This document shows positions 25,380-34,339 of a DNA stretch of 47,643 bases, piece by piece. Made by a program: the position numbers and the translations under genes. Every line of letters begins with the position of its first letter. The stretch's first letter is position 1. This DNA comes from an uncultured Acetatifactor sp. Lineage in GTDB: Bacteria > Bacillota > Clostridia > Lachnospirales > Lachnospiraceae. Under the pieces are notes generated by a model. It worked only from the letters and a program-made list of their open reading frames with translations. It was not told where the DNA came from and did no database searches. The DNA lies in contig CANQBS010000011.1 of assembly GCA_947589075.1 (NCBI GenBank), forward strand, positions 1-47,643, written 5' to 3'.

Positions 25380-25411
25380 ATTATATTAGCATATTGGACG
25401 ATAATGTGCAA
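25380..25411 (-). promoter_or_regulatory. Promoter of the antisense RNA
   Basis: On the minus strand, TTGCAC (25411-25406), 17 bases, then TAATAT (25388-25383). A perfect TATAAT (25385-25380) overlaps it with a longer 20-base spacer. Start expected near 25374. Confidence 0.55.
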
Positions 25412-25433
25412 TAGGATAAAAAGATTTTTTTCG

Positions 25434-25463
25434 TTGACTTGCGGGCGAAGGGTGTTGTATAAT
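25434..25463 (+). promoter_or_regulatory. Promoter of the type IIA topoisomerase operon
   Basis: TTGACT (25434-25439), 18-base spacer, perfect TATAAT (25458-25463). The transcript should start near 25470, leaving a leader of about 50 nt to ATG 25521. Confidence 0.8.
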
Positions 25464-25469
25464 GAAACA

Positions 25470-25483
25470 AGAACATATATTCG
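25470..25483. promoter_or_regulatory. LexA-like box at the topoisomerase transcript start
   Basis: AGAACATATATTCG matches 12 of 14 positions of the SOS consensus CGAACATATGTTCG and lies right at the predicted start site. parEC is, as I recall, among the LexA-bound genes of B. subtilis, which would fit. The two mismatches include a central half-site base, so binding is uncertain. Confidence 0.5.
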
Positions 25484-25520
25484 CCTGGATGGAAAAAGCA
25501 GCAAAGGATTGGTTAGTGTA

Positions 25521-27443
25521 ATGGCAAATACAAGTACCTATGATGCCTCCAGTATTACTGTCCTGGAGGGCCTCGAGGCGGTGAGGAAGCGCCCGGGCAT
25601 GTATATCGGCAGCGTATCCACCAAGGGACTGAACCATTTGATCTATGAGATCGTGGATAATGCGGTGGACGAGCACCTGGCGGGCTTCTGCAGCGAGATC
25701 AGAGTGACCCTGGAGGAGGACGGTTCTGCCACGGTTACGGATAACGGCAGGGGAATCCCGGTGGGAATGCATGAAAAGGGGATGAGTGCGGAGCGGCTTG
25801 TTTTCACCACCCTGCACGCCGGAGGCAAGTTTGATAATTCAGCCTATAAGACCAGCGGCGGCCTGCATGGCGTAGGTTCTTCTGTGGTCAATGCCCTTTC
25901 CAATCGGCTGACTGTGACGGTTAAGAGCGACGGAAGGATTTATGAGGATAAATATGAAAAGGGAATTCCGGTCTTAGAGCTGGCGGACGGGCTTCTTCCT
26001 GTGATCGGAAGGACGAAGGAGACCGGCACCACCATTAATTTCCTGCCGGATGATACGATTTTTGATAAGACCCGTTTTAAAGAGGACGAGGTGAAGAGCA
26101 GGCTGCACGAGACTGCCTATCTGAATCCCCAACTGACGATCTTCTATGAAGATAAGCGTCCGGAGAACCCGGAGCAGCTCACTTTTCACGAGCCGGACGG
26201 TATTATCGGCTTTATTAAAGACTTGAATAAGTCCAGGGAACCGGTTTCCGATGTGATCTATTACAGCGGAGAGAGCGAAGGCATTACCGTGGAGGTGGCG
26301 CTGCAGTATGTGAATGAATTCCATGAGGATGTGCTGGGATTCTGCAACAATATATACAATTCCGAAGGCGGCACTCATCTGACCGGCTTTAAATCCACCT
26401 TTACCAACGTGATCAATACCTACGCCAGGGAATTGAATATTTTGAAGGAGAAGGACGCCAACTTTACGGGCACGGATGTGCGCAACGGGATGACGGCGGT
26501 TGTGTCCATCAAGCATCCTGATCCGAGATTTGAAGGGCAGACCAAGACCAAGCTGGACAACCAGGACGCTGCGAAGGTGGTAAGCAAGGTGACGGGCGAT
26601 GAGATCGTGCGTTACTTTGACCGCAACCTGGATACTTTGAAAAATATCATCGGCTGTGCGGAAAAAGCGGCCAAGATCCGGAAAACGGAAGAGAAAGCCA
26701 AGACCAACATGCTGTCGAAGCAGAAGTTCTCCTTTGATTCCAACGGGAAACTGGCCAACTGTGAATCCAGGGATCCCTCCAAATGCGAGATCTTTATCGT
26801 GGAGGGCGATTCCGCAGGAGGCAGCGCCAAGACCGCGAGGGACAGGAATTATCAGGCGATCCTTCCCATCCGGGGCAAGATCCTGAACGTGGAAAAGGCC
26901 AGTATCGATAAAGTCCTTGCCAATGCGGAGATCAAGACCATGATCAACGCTTTCGGCTGCGGCTTTTCGGAAGGATACGGCAATGATTTCGATATCAGCA
27001 AGCTGCGCTATGACAAGATCATCATCATGGCGGATGCGGATGTGGACGGAGCCCATATCTCCAATCTTTTGCTCACTCTGTTTTACCGGTTCATGCCGGA
27101 ACTGATCTATGAGGGGCATGTATATGTGGCGATGCCGCCCCTGTATAAGGCCGTGCCTGCCAAGGGCAAGGAAGAATATCTGTATGACGACAAAGCCCTG
27201 GAAAGATACCGGAAGAAGCACAAGGGTTCCTTCACTCTCCAGCGATATAAGGGTCTTGGAGAGATGGACGCCCAACAGCTCTGGGAAACCACCCTGGATC
27301 CCGCCACAAGAATGTTGAAGCTGGTGGAGATAGAGGACGGGCGCATGGCCTCGGAGGTAACGGAGCTTTTGATGGGAGCGGATGTGCCTCCCAGGAGATC
27401 CTTTATATACGACCACGCCACGGATGCGGAGCTGGATATCTGA
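25521..27443 (+). CDS. Type IIA DNA topoisomerase subunit B (ParE-like, GyrB/ParE family)
   Basis: I start at ATG 25521 (640 residues), which begins the conserved region leading to LEGLEAVRKRPGMYIGS; the frame is open to 25356, but that covers the promoter. The ribosome site is weak (AAGGATTGGTTAG). The GHKL ATPase domain has EIVDNAVDE (about 43-51), TDNGRGIP (73-80) and GGLHGVGSSVVNALS. The transducer and the TOPRIM domain follow, with EGDSAGGSA and DADVDGAH metal motifs. It pairs with the A subunit 22 bp downstream. The partner lacks a GyrA box, so I favour topoisomerase IV, or a second non-supercoiling enzyme, over gyrase. A separate gyrBA near dnaA is expected elsewhere. Confidence 0.9.
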   Translation: MANTSTYDASSITVLEGLEAVRKRPGMYIGSVSTKGLNHLIYEIVDNAVDEHLAGFCSEIRVTLEEDGSATVTDNGRGIPVGMHEKGMSAERLVFTTLHAGGKFDNSAYKTSGGLHGVGSSVVNALSNRLTVTVKSDGRIYEDKYEKGIPVLELADGLLPVIGRTKETGTTINFLPDDTIFDKTRFKEDEVKSRLHETAYLNPQLTIFYEDKRPENPEQLTFHEPDGIIGFIKDLNKSREPVSDVIYYSGESEGITVEVALQYVNEFHEDVLGFCNNIYNSEGGTHLTGFKSTFTNVINTYARELNILKEKDANFTGTDVRNGMTAVVSIKHPDPRFEGQTKTKLDNQDAAKVVSKVTGDEIVRYFDRNLDTLKNIIGCAEKAAKIRKTEEKAKTNMLSKQKFSFDSNGKLANCESRDPSKCEIFIVEGDSAGGSAKTARDRNYQAILPIRGKILNVEKASIDKVLANAEIKTMINAFGCGFSEGYGNDFDISKLRYDKIIIMADADVDGAHISNLLLTLFYRFMPELIYEGHVYVAMPPLYKAVPAKGKEEYLYDDKALERYRKKHKGSFTLQRYKGLGEMDAQQLWETTLDPATRMLKLVEIEDGRMASEVTELLMGADVPPRRSFIYDHATDAELDI

Positions 27444-27464
27444 TAGAAAGGTAGTTTCCGGAAA

Positions 27465-29702
27465 ATGGATGACAGGATTATAAAAACAGAGTATTCTGAA
27501 TTGATGCAGAAGTCTTTTATCGACTATGCTATGAGCGTGATCATCGCCAGGGCTCTTCCGGATGTGCGGGACGGATTAAAGCCGGTGCAGAGAAGGACCC
27601 TTTACGATATGCATGAGCTGGGGGTGCGTTACGACAGGCCCCACCGCAAGAGCGCCCGTATTGTAGGGGATACCATGGGTAAATACCATCCTCATGGGGA
27701 CAGCTCTATCTACGACGCCCTGGTGGTAATGGCCCAGGATTTTAAAAAGGGCATGGCTCTGATCGACGGACACGGCAATTTCGGTAATATTGAAGGGGAC
27801 GGAGCGGCCGCCATGCGTTATACGGAGGCCCGGCTCCAGAAGGTTACCCAGGAGGCGTTTCTCGCCGACCTGGATAAGGATGTGGTGGACTTTATGCCAA
27901 ACTTCGACGAGACGGAGAAGGAGCCCACCGTTCTTCCGGTGAAGATTCCCAACATCCTTGTCAATGGTTCGGAAGGCATCGCGGTAGGTATGGTTACCAG
28001 CATCCCGCCCCATAACCTTGCAGAAGTGATCGACGCCATGAAGGCTTACATGAGGGACGAGAACATCACCACCAGGGAACTGATGAAGTATGTGAAGGGA
28101 CCGGATTTTCCCACCGGAGGCATTGTGATCAACCAGGACGACCTTCTGGAGATCTATGAGACAGGAGTGGGGAAAATCAAGATCCGGGGAAAAGTGGAAT
28201 ATGAAAAAGGCAAAAACGGAAAGACCAATCTGGTGATCACGGAGATTCCCTATCCCATGATCGGCGCCAATATCGCCAAGTTCCTTTCGGATGTGGCGGC
28301 TCTGTCCGAGACGAAGAAGACCGCGGATATCGTGGATATCTCCAACCAGTCCTCCAAGGAAGGCATCCGCATTGTTATCGAGCTGCGAAAAGATGCTGAT
28401 GTGGAGAATTTCACCAACCTGCTTTATAAAAAGACCCGTCTGGAGGATACCTTCGGAGTCAATATGCTGGCCATTTATAACGGCCGCCCCGAGATCATGG
28501 GGTTAAAGCAGATCCTGAAGGCCAATGTGGACTTTCAGTTCGAGGTAGCCACCCGCAAATATACCAATCTTCTTGCCAGGGAAACAGAGCGTCGGGAGAT
28601 CCAGGAGGGACTGATCAAGGCCTGCAACGTGATCGATCTGGTCATTGAGATCCTGAGGGGCTCCAAAGACCGCAATATGGCCAAAGCCTGCCTGGTGGAG
28701 GGCAAAACAGATGGCATCCGTTTTAAATCCAGGGAATCCAGGATCATGGCAGCCCAGCTTTGCTTTACGGAGAAGCAGGCCAACGCCATTCTGGAGATGC
28801 GGCTTTACAAGCTGATCGGACTGGAGCTGGAGGCCCTGATCAACGAGCATGAGGAGACCATGGCGAATATTTACCGCTATGAGGATATCCTGGAGCGGAA
28901 GGATTCCATGGCTCAGGTCATTATCAATGAACTGGAGGGCTTTAAAAAGGAATACGGACGGAAGCGCCGCACCCGGATTGAGAACGCTGAAGAAGCGGTT
29001 TATAAGGAAAAGGAAGTAGAAGAGATGGAGGTCTGCTTCCTGATGGATCGTTTCGGCTATGCAAGAACTATTGACATGGCAACTTACGAGCGGAACAAGG
29101 AAGCGGCGGATTCGGAAAATAAATATGTATTTCCCTGCAAAAACACGGGACGGATCTGCCTGTTTACAGATACGGGACAGCTTTATACCATCAAGGCGGC
29201 GGATCTTCCCTTTGGAAAGTTCCGGGATAAGGGGATTCCTGTGGACAATGTGAGCAATTACAGTTCGGAAAAGGAAAACATCGTGTTTATCACCAGCCAG
29301 ACGGAACTGAATCTCTGTCAGGTCGTATTTGTCACGGCCAGTTCCATGATGAAGGTGGTGGACGGAGGCGAATTTGACGTGGCGAAACGGACCGTGGCGG
29401 CCACCAAGCTTGCCGAAGGGGACAAGGTGGTAAGCGTCGTTACCCTGCATCACCAGAACAACGTGGTCCTGCAGAGCCGTCAGGGATATTTTCTGCGGTT
29501 TTCCCTGGGGGACGTGCCGGAGAAAAAGAAAAACGCCATCGGAGTGCGCTGTATGAAGCTTGCCGAAGGGGATCTTGTGGAAAACGCTTATTTTATCCAG
29601 AATTCCGTCCCTGTTTCCATTTCCTACAAAGAAAAGGAGATCGTGTTAAACAATCTCAAGATGAATAAACGGGATTCCAAGGGAGTCAAGGTCCGGGTGT
29701 AA
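27465..29702 (+). CDS. Type IIA DNA topoisomerase subunit A (ParC-like, GyrA/ParC family)
   Basis: The 745-residue subunit cleaves and rejoins DNA through Tyr119 ([10 protein letters not shown]). The quinolone-determining region [11 protein letters not shown] has Ser80 and Asp84 at the positions of E. coli GyrA Ser83 and Asp87, so it is wild-type like there. The winged-helix and tower domains and a long coiled coil precede a short beta-propeller C-terminal domain. The GyrA box QRRGGKG, needed for DNA wrapping and negative supercoiling, is absent (the region reads [17 protein letters not shown]). This argues for a ParC/topoisomerase IV role in decatenation. It is co-transcribed with the B subunit; AAAGGTAGTTTCCGGAAA separates them. 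Confidence 0.9.
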   Translation: MDDRIIKTEYSELMQKSFIDYAMSVIIARALPDVRDGLKPVQRRTLYDMHELGVRYDRPHRKSARIVGDTMGKYHPHGDSSIYDALVVMAQDFKKGMALIDGHGNFGNIEGDGAAAMRYTEARLQKVTQEAFLADLDKDVVDFMPNFDETEKEPTVLPVKIPNILVNGSEGIAVGMVTSIPPHNLAEVIDAMKAYMRDENITTRELMKYVKGPDFPTGGIVINQDDLLEIYETGVGKIKIRGKVEYEKGKNGKTNLVITEIPYPMIGANIAKFLSDVAALSETKKTADIVDISNQSSKEGIRIVIELRKDADVENFTNLLYKKTRLEDTFGVNMLAIYNGRPEIMGLKQILKANVDFQFEVATRKYTNLLARETERREIQEGLIKACNVIDLVIEILRGSKDRNMAKACLVEGKTDGIRFKSRESRIMAAQLCFTEKQANAILEMRLYKLIGLELEALINEHEETMANIYRYEDILERKDSMAQVIINELEGFKKEYGRKRRTRIENAEEAVYKEKEVEEMEVCFLMDRFGYARTIDMATYERNKEAADSENKYVFPCKNTGRICLFTDTGQLYTIKAADLPFGKFRDKGIPVDNVSNYSSEKENIVFITSQTELNLCQVVFVTASSMMKVVDGGEFDVAKRTVAATKLAEGDKVVSVVTLHHQNNVVLQSRQGYFLRFSLGDVPEKKKNAIGVRCMKLAEGDLVENAYFIQNSVPVSISYKEKEIVLNNLKMNKRDSKGVKVRV

Positions 29703-29730
29703 GGACTGCGGTCAGGAAAGAGGAAAGAAT

Positions 29731-30279
29731 ATGAGAGTGATAGCCGGCACAGCCAAAAGCCTGCCCCTTCGCACGCCTCCCGGGCAGGAGACCCGTCCTA
29801 CTACGGACCGCATTAAGGAGACCCTGTTCAACATCCTGCAGCCATATCTGGCAGGAAGCATTTTTATAGATCTTTTCAGCGGAAGCGGAGGCATCGGCAT
29901 TGAAGCCTTAAGCCGCGGCGCGTCAAGGGCATATTTTATAGAGAACGCTCCCCAGGCCATTGCCTGCATTCAGCAAAATCTGGTATTTACGAAGTTTACG
30001 GACCGTGCTATAGTAATGAGACAGGAGGTCTGCGCAGGTCTTGCGGGCATCCGTGAAAAGAAAGCGGACCTGATCTTCATGGATCCGCCCTATGACCAGG
30101 GGCATGAGAAGCGCGTACTGGAGTTTTTGCGTAGCGCGGAATATGTTACGGACCGGACTCTGGTGATCGTGGAAGCTTCTCTGCAAACGGATTTTTCCTA
30201 TCTGCCTTCCCTGGGATGGGAATGTATCCGTGAAAAGAAATACAAGACCAATAAGCATGTGTTCATCCAAAGGGGATGA
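29731..30279 (+). CDS. rsmD: 16S rRNA (guanine(966)-N(2))-methyltransferase RsmD
   Basis: The 182-residue protein has the RsmD pattern: [13 protein letters not shown] start, [19 protein letters not shown]-binding [18 protein letters not shown], and the catalytic MDPPYDQG (NPPY-type) motif that flips out the guanine. It methylates G966 of 16S rRNA in the assembled small subunit. AGAGGAAAGAAT precedes the ATG. It starts 28 bp after the topoisomerase gene, and coaD follows, an rsmD-coaD order found in many bacteria. Confidence 0.95.
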   Translation: MRVIAGTAKSLPLRTPPGQETRPTTDRIKETLFNILQPYLAGSIFIDLFSGSGGIGIEALSRGASRAYFIENAPQAIACIQQNLVFTKFTDRAIVMRQEVCAGLAGIREKKADLIFMDPPYDQGHEKRVLEFLRSAEYVTDRTLVIVEASLQTDFSYLPSLGWECIREKKYKTNKHVFIQRG

Positions 30280-30311
30280 TCATCCAAAAGGATGAAGGAG
30301 GGATTTTCTTT

Positions 30312-30824
30312 ATGAGGAGAGCTGTTTATCCGGGCAGCTTTGATCCGGTGACCTATGGTCATCTGGATGTGATCAGACGCGCCGCCCAGATCTTTGATGT
30401 GCTGATCGTCAGTGTTTTGAATAATAAAGGAAAAACACCATTGTTTTCTGCGGAAGAACGTGTTAAGATATTAGAAGAAGCGACAAAGGATCTGCCCAAT
30501 GTACAGGTGGATTGTTTCAGCGGACTCCTCATCGATTATGCCAGGGAGAAAAATCTCCATGTGGCGGTCCGGGGTCTGCGGGCCATTACGGATTTTGAGT
30601 ATGAACTGCAGCTGGCTCAGACCAACAGTAAGTTATCCGGGGGGAAACTGGATACCATGTTTTTAGCCACCAATCTGGAATATGCTTATCTGAGCTCTTC
30701 CAGTGTAAAGGAGATCGCCAGCTTCGGCGGGGATATCAGCCAGTGCGTCCCGGATTTTGTCGCTGATATGATTTATGATCGTTATGGGGTCAAGAGAAAT
30801 AAGGATAAAGGAGAGCCGGTATGA
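30312..30824 (+). CDS. coaD: Phosphopantetheine adenylyltransferase
   Basis: ATG 30312 is preceded by AAGGAGG; an upstream in-frame ATG at 30276 lacks one. The 170-residue enzyme transfers AMP to 4'-phosphopantetheine, the penultimate step of coenzyme A synthesis. Nucleotidyltransferase motifs are [12 protein letters not shown] (T/HxGH at 14-17), a [11 protein letters not shown] stretch that binds substrate, and [16 protein letters not shown], the ISSTxxR-like loop with Lys in place of Arg. The gene overlaps the next by 4 bp (ATGA), so they are coupled. The neighbouring ylbJ fits the Bacillus ylbI-ylbJ order. Confidence 0.95.
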   Translation: MRRAVYPGSFDPVTYGHLDVIRRAAQIFDVLIVSVLNNKGKTPLFSAEERVKILEEATKDLPNVQVDCFSGLLIDYAREKNLHVAVRGLRAITDFEYELQLAQTNSKLSGGKLDTMFLATNLEYAYLSSSSVKEIASFGGDISQCVPDFVADMIYDRYGVKRNKDKGEPV

Positions 30825-31423
30825 GCAGTAAGATCGAACAATTGATTGATGAGATGGAAGAGTTTATTGACAGCTGTAAGCCGCAGTTTATGTCCAGCAC
30901 CAACATTATTGTGAATAAAGAAGAAATAGACGAGCTGCTGCGGGAGCTGCGCATGAAGACGCCGGAGGAGATCAAGCGTTATCAGAAGATCATCAGCAAT
31001 AAAGAGGCGATCCTGAACGACGCCAGGAGCAAGGCTGATGCCATGATCAACGAGGCTACGATCCAGACCAATGAACTGGTAAGCGAGCATGAGATCATGC
31101 AGCAGGCTTATGAGCAGGCCAATCAGGTGATCGCAGACGCTACGGCACAGGCTCAGTCCATTCTGGATAATGCAACCATAGAGGCCAACAATGTGAGGCA
31201 GGCTGCCATGCAGTATATGGATGACATGCTGAATCACCTGGAAAATATCATCGTATCGGCGACACAGGCTGCGGCCTCTCACTATGACGGCTTTATAAGC
31301 TCCATGAATCAGTATCATGATATTATCATTTCCAACAGGAATGAACTCCATCCTTCTGAGGCACCGGAGGAGGTTTCCGCGGGAGAGGATTCAGCCTATC
31401 AGGATGGACCGGATCTGATGTGA
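30821..31423 (+). CDS. Alanine/glutamine-rich coiled-coil protein of unknown function
   Basis: The 200-residue protein has no membrane helix. A short N-terminal segment ([17 protein letters not shown]) is followed by a continuous helix-forming region, rich in A, Q, N and E (about 55-175), resembling ATP synthase subunit b or H-type stalk proteins and DivIVA-like coiled coils. The tail is acidic. I do not assign a function. Similar proteins next to coaD are often annotated as ATPase-like in clostridia. It overlaps coaD by 4 bp and is followed by a hairpin terminator; a role in cell shape or a peripheral scaffold is only a guess. Confidence 0.75.
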   Translation: MSSKIEQLIDEMEEFIDSCKPQFMSSTNIIVNKEEIDELLRELRMKTPEEIKRYQKIISNKEAILNDARSKADAMINEATIQTNELVSEHEIMQQAYEQANQVIADATAQAQSILDNATIEANNVRQAAMQYMDDMLNHLENIIVSATQAAASHYDGFISSMNQYHDIIISNRNELHPSEAPEEVSAGEDSAYQDGPDLM

Positions 31424-31469
31424 TCTGCTCCTGCCGTGAAGAACGTGGAACATGGATAGGTTGTTTCAT

Positions 31470-31500
31470 ATAAGGTCGGTAGATTGCCGGCCTTATTTGC
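31470..31500 (+). terminator. Terminator after the coiled-coil gene
   Basis: ATAAGGTCGG (31470-31479) pairs with CCGGCCTTAT (31487-31496) with one G-U pair and a 7-base loop, followed by TTGC. The T run is short, so termination may be partial. Confidence 0.6.
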
Positions 31501-31532
31501 GTAGGGAACGGACGCTGACAAAAGACATATGC

Positions 31533-31572
31533 TGACCAAAGAAGGGAACAGGTATTGACCAAAGAAGGGAAC
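31533..31572. repeat. 17-bp direct repeat in the convergent spacer
   Basis: TGACCAAAGAAGGGAAC occurs exactly at 31533-31549 and 31556-31572, with a related GCTGACAAAAGAC just upstream. It fills the gap between the coiled-coil gene and the converging ylbJ. Confidence 0.9.
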
Positions 31573-31605
31573 GATGCTGAAAGAGGAAGGATTCCCTGGC
31601 GGGTA

Positions 31606-32709
31606 CTATTTTAAAAAGGATCGGGGAAAAAGCGCTGCCCAGCCGATATAATATAAAAAGGTAAGACCTGTCAGGATCAGCTTGTGGGACAGGTATTTTT
31701 GTATGGAGAGGGAGGTGTGCCTGATCATACTGTAGGTCTGGGCGATGCAGGAAAGGCCTCCAAAGGGAAGAAGGACCAGGGTCAGGAAGGGGGCTGAATC
31801 CTTAAGCATTCCCAATCCTCCTGTGATCTCCAGAACCGGCGCGAGAACAAGAGGAAGCTTTTCCGCCAGAAGGAGTAAGCTTTGGGCAGAAAAGGGCAAA
31901 TGAAAAAACTGTGAATTGAAAGATTGTGATACAAAAGGCTGTGATTTAAGGCGTGTCAGGAGATATTGGCATAGTTCTCTGAACGCCAGGGGGACCAGAT
32001 TTAACAGATTGAATAAGATCATGTATCCTCCCAGCATCAGGATGCTCTGGATACCGGACCAAATGGCGTCGTCCACCTGCTCCAGAATCGCGATTTTGTC
32101 TTTGCTGCGGGCCGGGTCTGCCGGAAAATCGCCTGAAGTGTCTTTGTCGCCGGAATGTGCGGCGATATGCGGCCGGGTTCTGGTTTTGCTGTCGGAATGG
32201 ATCGCCTTGTCCGGGCAGATCCTGTGTCGGTATACCGTGTGCCTCAGAAAAAGCCCGTAAAGGAATGGAATACCGTACATACCGAAGAGATAGGGCAAAA
32301 GCAGTTTCCTGTGCAAAAGAGGTATCACGAAGCTGCAGAAATATACCGGGCCGATATTATTGCAGAATGCCAGAAGGAATTCCGCTTCGTCTTCTGTGAT
32401 CATGTCCCGCTTCAAGAGGTCGCAGGCCACCCGGGCTCCCATGGGAAAGCCGCATAAGAAGCCCATGATGATGGCGTAGGTAAGGTTTTTGCGGATCTTC
32501 CAGAGGGGTGAAAAAAGAGGATGGAGCAGGGATGCGAAGCCTTCGGTCAGACCCATGCGCACCATGATCCCGGATAAGATCATAAAGGGGAGCAGGGAAG
32601 GAACCATTTTTTCAAACCAGAGGTTCAGTCCGTTGAGTGTAAAATACAGGCTTGCCTGGGAATTGGTGAGAATGAGCATGGTCAGCAAAAGAAAGAAAAC
32701 AGTATACAA
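31606..32709 (-). CDS. ylbJ: Sporulation integral membrane protein YlbJ
   Basis: The 367-residue protein is mostly hydrophobic, with about eight membrane segments and a central hydrophilic loop (about 180-225). The nucleoside-recognition (Gate) type motifs are clear: MVPSLLPFMILSGIMVRMG, IMGFLCGFPMGARVACDL and FCNNIGPVYFCSFVIP. In Bacillus YlbJ is needed for spore cortex formation. Placement near coaD matches ylbI-ylbJ, though here it converges on that operon. The minus-strand start ATG lies at 32707-32709, divergent from the RsuA-type gene. The loop has low-complexity Asp/Lys/Ser sequence. Confidence 0.93.
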   Translation of the reverse strand: MYTVFFLLLTMLILTNSQASLYFTLNGLNLWFEKMVPSLLPFMILSGIMVRMGLTEGFASLLHPLFSPLWKIRKNLTYAIIMGFLCGFPMGARVACDLLKRDMITEDEAEFLLAFCNNIGPVYFCSFVIPLLHRKLLLPYLFGMYGIPFLYGLFLRHTVYRHRICPDKAIHSDSKTRTRPHIAAHSGDKDTSGDFPADPARSKDKIAILEQVDDAIWSGIQSILMLGGYMILFNLLNLVPLAFRELCQYLLTRLKSQPFVSQSFNSQFFHLPFSAQSLLLLAEKLPLVLAPVLEITGGLGMLKDSAPFLTLVLLPFGGLSCIAQTYSMIRHTSLSIQKYLSHKLILTGLTFLYYIGWAALFPRSFLK

Positions 32710-32771
32710 TGGTTTTCCCTGTCCTCAAATTTTTGAGTTATGATTAACAATATGAAGGATTGGAAAAAAAT

Positions 32772-33563
32772 ATGGTAAGGCTTGATAAATTTCTGTGCGA
32801 CTGCGGGAAGGGCACCAGAAGCCAGGTAAAAGAATGGATCCGCCGGGGGCAGGCAGAGGTCAACGGACGGGTTGAAAAGAATCCCGACAGGAAGATCCTG
32901 GAGGAAAAAGATGAGGTCCTTTTTCGGGGAGAGAGCTGCAGGAAACGAGGTTTTGCCTACTACATGCTGAATAAACCGGCAGGCGTGGTATCGGCCGCGG
33001 AGGATCGTGCCGCGGATACCGTGCTGGATTTTTTTAAGGATGTTCCTGACAGGGATCTTTTTCCGGCGGGACGTCTGGATAAGGATACTACGGGGCTTCT
33101 TCTGATCACCAATGACGGAGCCCTTGCCCACAGACTTCTTTCTCCCAAAAGGCATGTGGATAAGGTCTATGAAGTCCGGCTCAGACAGGCTCTTTCGGAG
33201 GAAGAGATACACAGGCTGGAACAGGGCGTGGACATAGGGGAAGAGAAACTGACTCTGCCTGCCAGAGTAGAAGTGATGGAGGATCCTGCGCCGGAGGGTA
33301 TTGCATCAGGGAATGCCTGCGGAAATTCCGGAGCGGTTGCCGGAAGAGTGATCCGGCTGACCATCCATGAAGGAAAATTCCATCAGATCAAAAGGATGCT
33401 TTTGGCTGTGGGAAACGAAGTCGTGGGGTTAAAAAGAATTGCTTTTGGCCCGGTTCGGCTGGATGGGGACCTGAAGGAAGGAGACTACAGGGAATTGACA
33501 GCGGAGGAAGTAGCGGCGCTGAAACAGGCTGCTGGAATGCAACCGGACGAGGAAAATCCATAG
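32772..33563 (+). CDS. RsuA/RluB-family pseudouridine synthase
   Basis: I prefer ATG 32772, 12 bases after AAGGA; the TTG at 32760 sits too close to it. The 263-residue protein has an N-terminal S4 RNA-binding domain (MVRLDKFLCDCGKGTRSQVKEWIRRG, about 1-60) and the RsuA catalytic domain with catalytic Asp in GRLDKDTTGLLLITNDG. It isomerises a uridine in 16S (U516) or 23S rRNA; the exact site cannot be read off. A Gly/Ala/Asn-rich insertion (about 178-200) is unusual. Degenerate GCCGGA repeats follow the stop. Confidence 0.92.
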   Translation: MVRLDKFLCDCGKGTRSQVKEWIRRGQAEVNGRVEKNPDRKILEEKDEVLFRGESCRKRGFAYYMLNKPAGVVSAAEDRAADTVLDFFKDVPDRDLFPAGRLDKDTTGLLLITNDGALAHRLLSPKRHVDKVYEVRLRQALSEEEIHRLEQGVDIGEEKLTLPARVEVMEDPAPEGIASGNACGNSGAVAGRVIRLTIHEGKFHQIKRMLLAVGNEVVGLKRIAFGPVRLDGDLKEGDYRELTAEEVAALKQAAGMQPDEENP

Positions 33564-33667
33564 CCGGACGTAAGTTTGGCCGGATGCGGCAGGTTTACAG
33601 CCGGATATGGCGAAGCGTCAGGGCAGGACATTTGGTGTAGATAAAATATCTGGAAGGAAGATAGGAC

Positions 33668-34336
33668 TTGAACAATTTGAACAGGATGTTGTGCGGTATC
33701 AGAGCCGTGATCTTTGACCTGGACGGCTCTCTTGTGGATTCCATGTGGATGTGGCGGGATATCGATATTGAATATCTGGGACGATTTGGAATCCCGCTTC
33801 CTGAAAAGCTTCAGGCAGAGATAGAGGGAATGAGCTTTACGGAAACAGCGGTCTATTTCAAGGAAAGATTTCAGATCCCGGATCCGGTGGAGAAGATCGG
33901 GCAGGATTGGAATGAAATGGCATGGGATAAGTATCTTCATGAGGTTCCTTTGAAAAAGGGAGCTTATGAATTCCTGCAGGAATGCAGAAGGAGAGGGATT
34001 CTGTTAGGGATTGCCACCAGCAATTCCAGGGAGCTGGTGGGAAATATTGCGGACGCCCACAATCTCCATAATTTTTTTTCCAGCATCAAAACCGGCAGCG
34101 AGGTGATCTGCGGGAAACCGGCACCGGACATTTATCTGGCCGTGGCAAAGGAGCTGGGAGTGGATCCGGCGGACTGTCTCGTCTTTGAGGACATTGTCCC
34201 GGGAATCCTGGCGGGAAAGAGGGCTGGCATGAAGGTCTGTGCCGTGGAAGACGAGTATTCCCTGGCGGAGAAAGCCGAGAAAATGGCCCTGGCAGATTAT
34301 TATATTGAAGACTACATCGCATTATGGGAGGATTGA
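33668..34336 (+). CDS. HAD-superfamily hydrolase (beta-phosphoglucomutase-like)
   Basis: The 222-residue protein has HAD motif I (IFDLDGSLVDSM, where the second Asp acts as acid/base), motif II around GIATSNSRELVG, motif III Lys (ICGKPAPD), and motif IV VFEDIVPGILAGKRAGM. A cap domain inserts between motif I and II. Start TTG 33668 has GGAAGGAAG about 10 bases upstream; ATG 33686 has a poorer site. The substrate is probably a small sugar phosphate or nucleotide, but it is unresolved. It sits 3 bp before the next gene, so it is co-transcribed with it. Confidence 0.87.
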   Translation: MNNLNRMLCGIRAVIFDLDGSLVDSMWMWRDIDIEYLGRFGIPLPEKLQAEIEGMSFTETAVYFKERFQIPDPVEKIGQDWNEMAWDKYLHEVPLKKGAYEFLQECRRRGILLGIATSNSRELVGNIADAHNLHNFFSSIKTGSEVICGKPAPDIYLAVAKELGVDPADCLVFEDIVPGILAGKRAGMKVCAVEDEYSLAEKAEKMALADYYIEDYIALWED

Positions 34337-34339
34337 GCC

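Noticed and set aside
25356..25520. N-terminal extension of the topoisomerase B subunit
   Set aside because: It would include the promoter, the LexA-like box and the toxin antisense promoter; the family start fits ATG 25521.
25974..27416. Long minus-strand ORF inside the topoisomerase B gene
   Set aside because: It is a shadow of a well-conserved gene on the + strand with no domain of its own.
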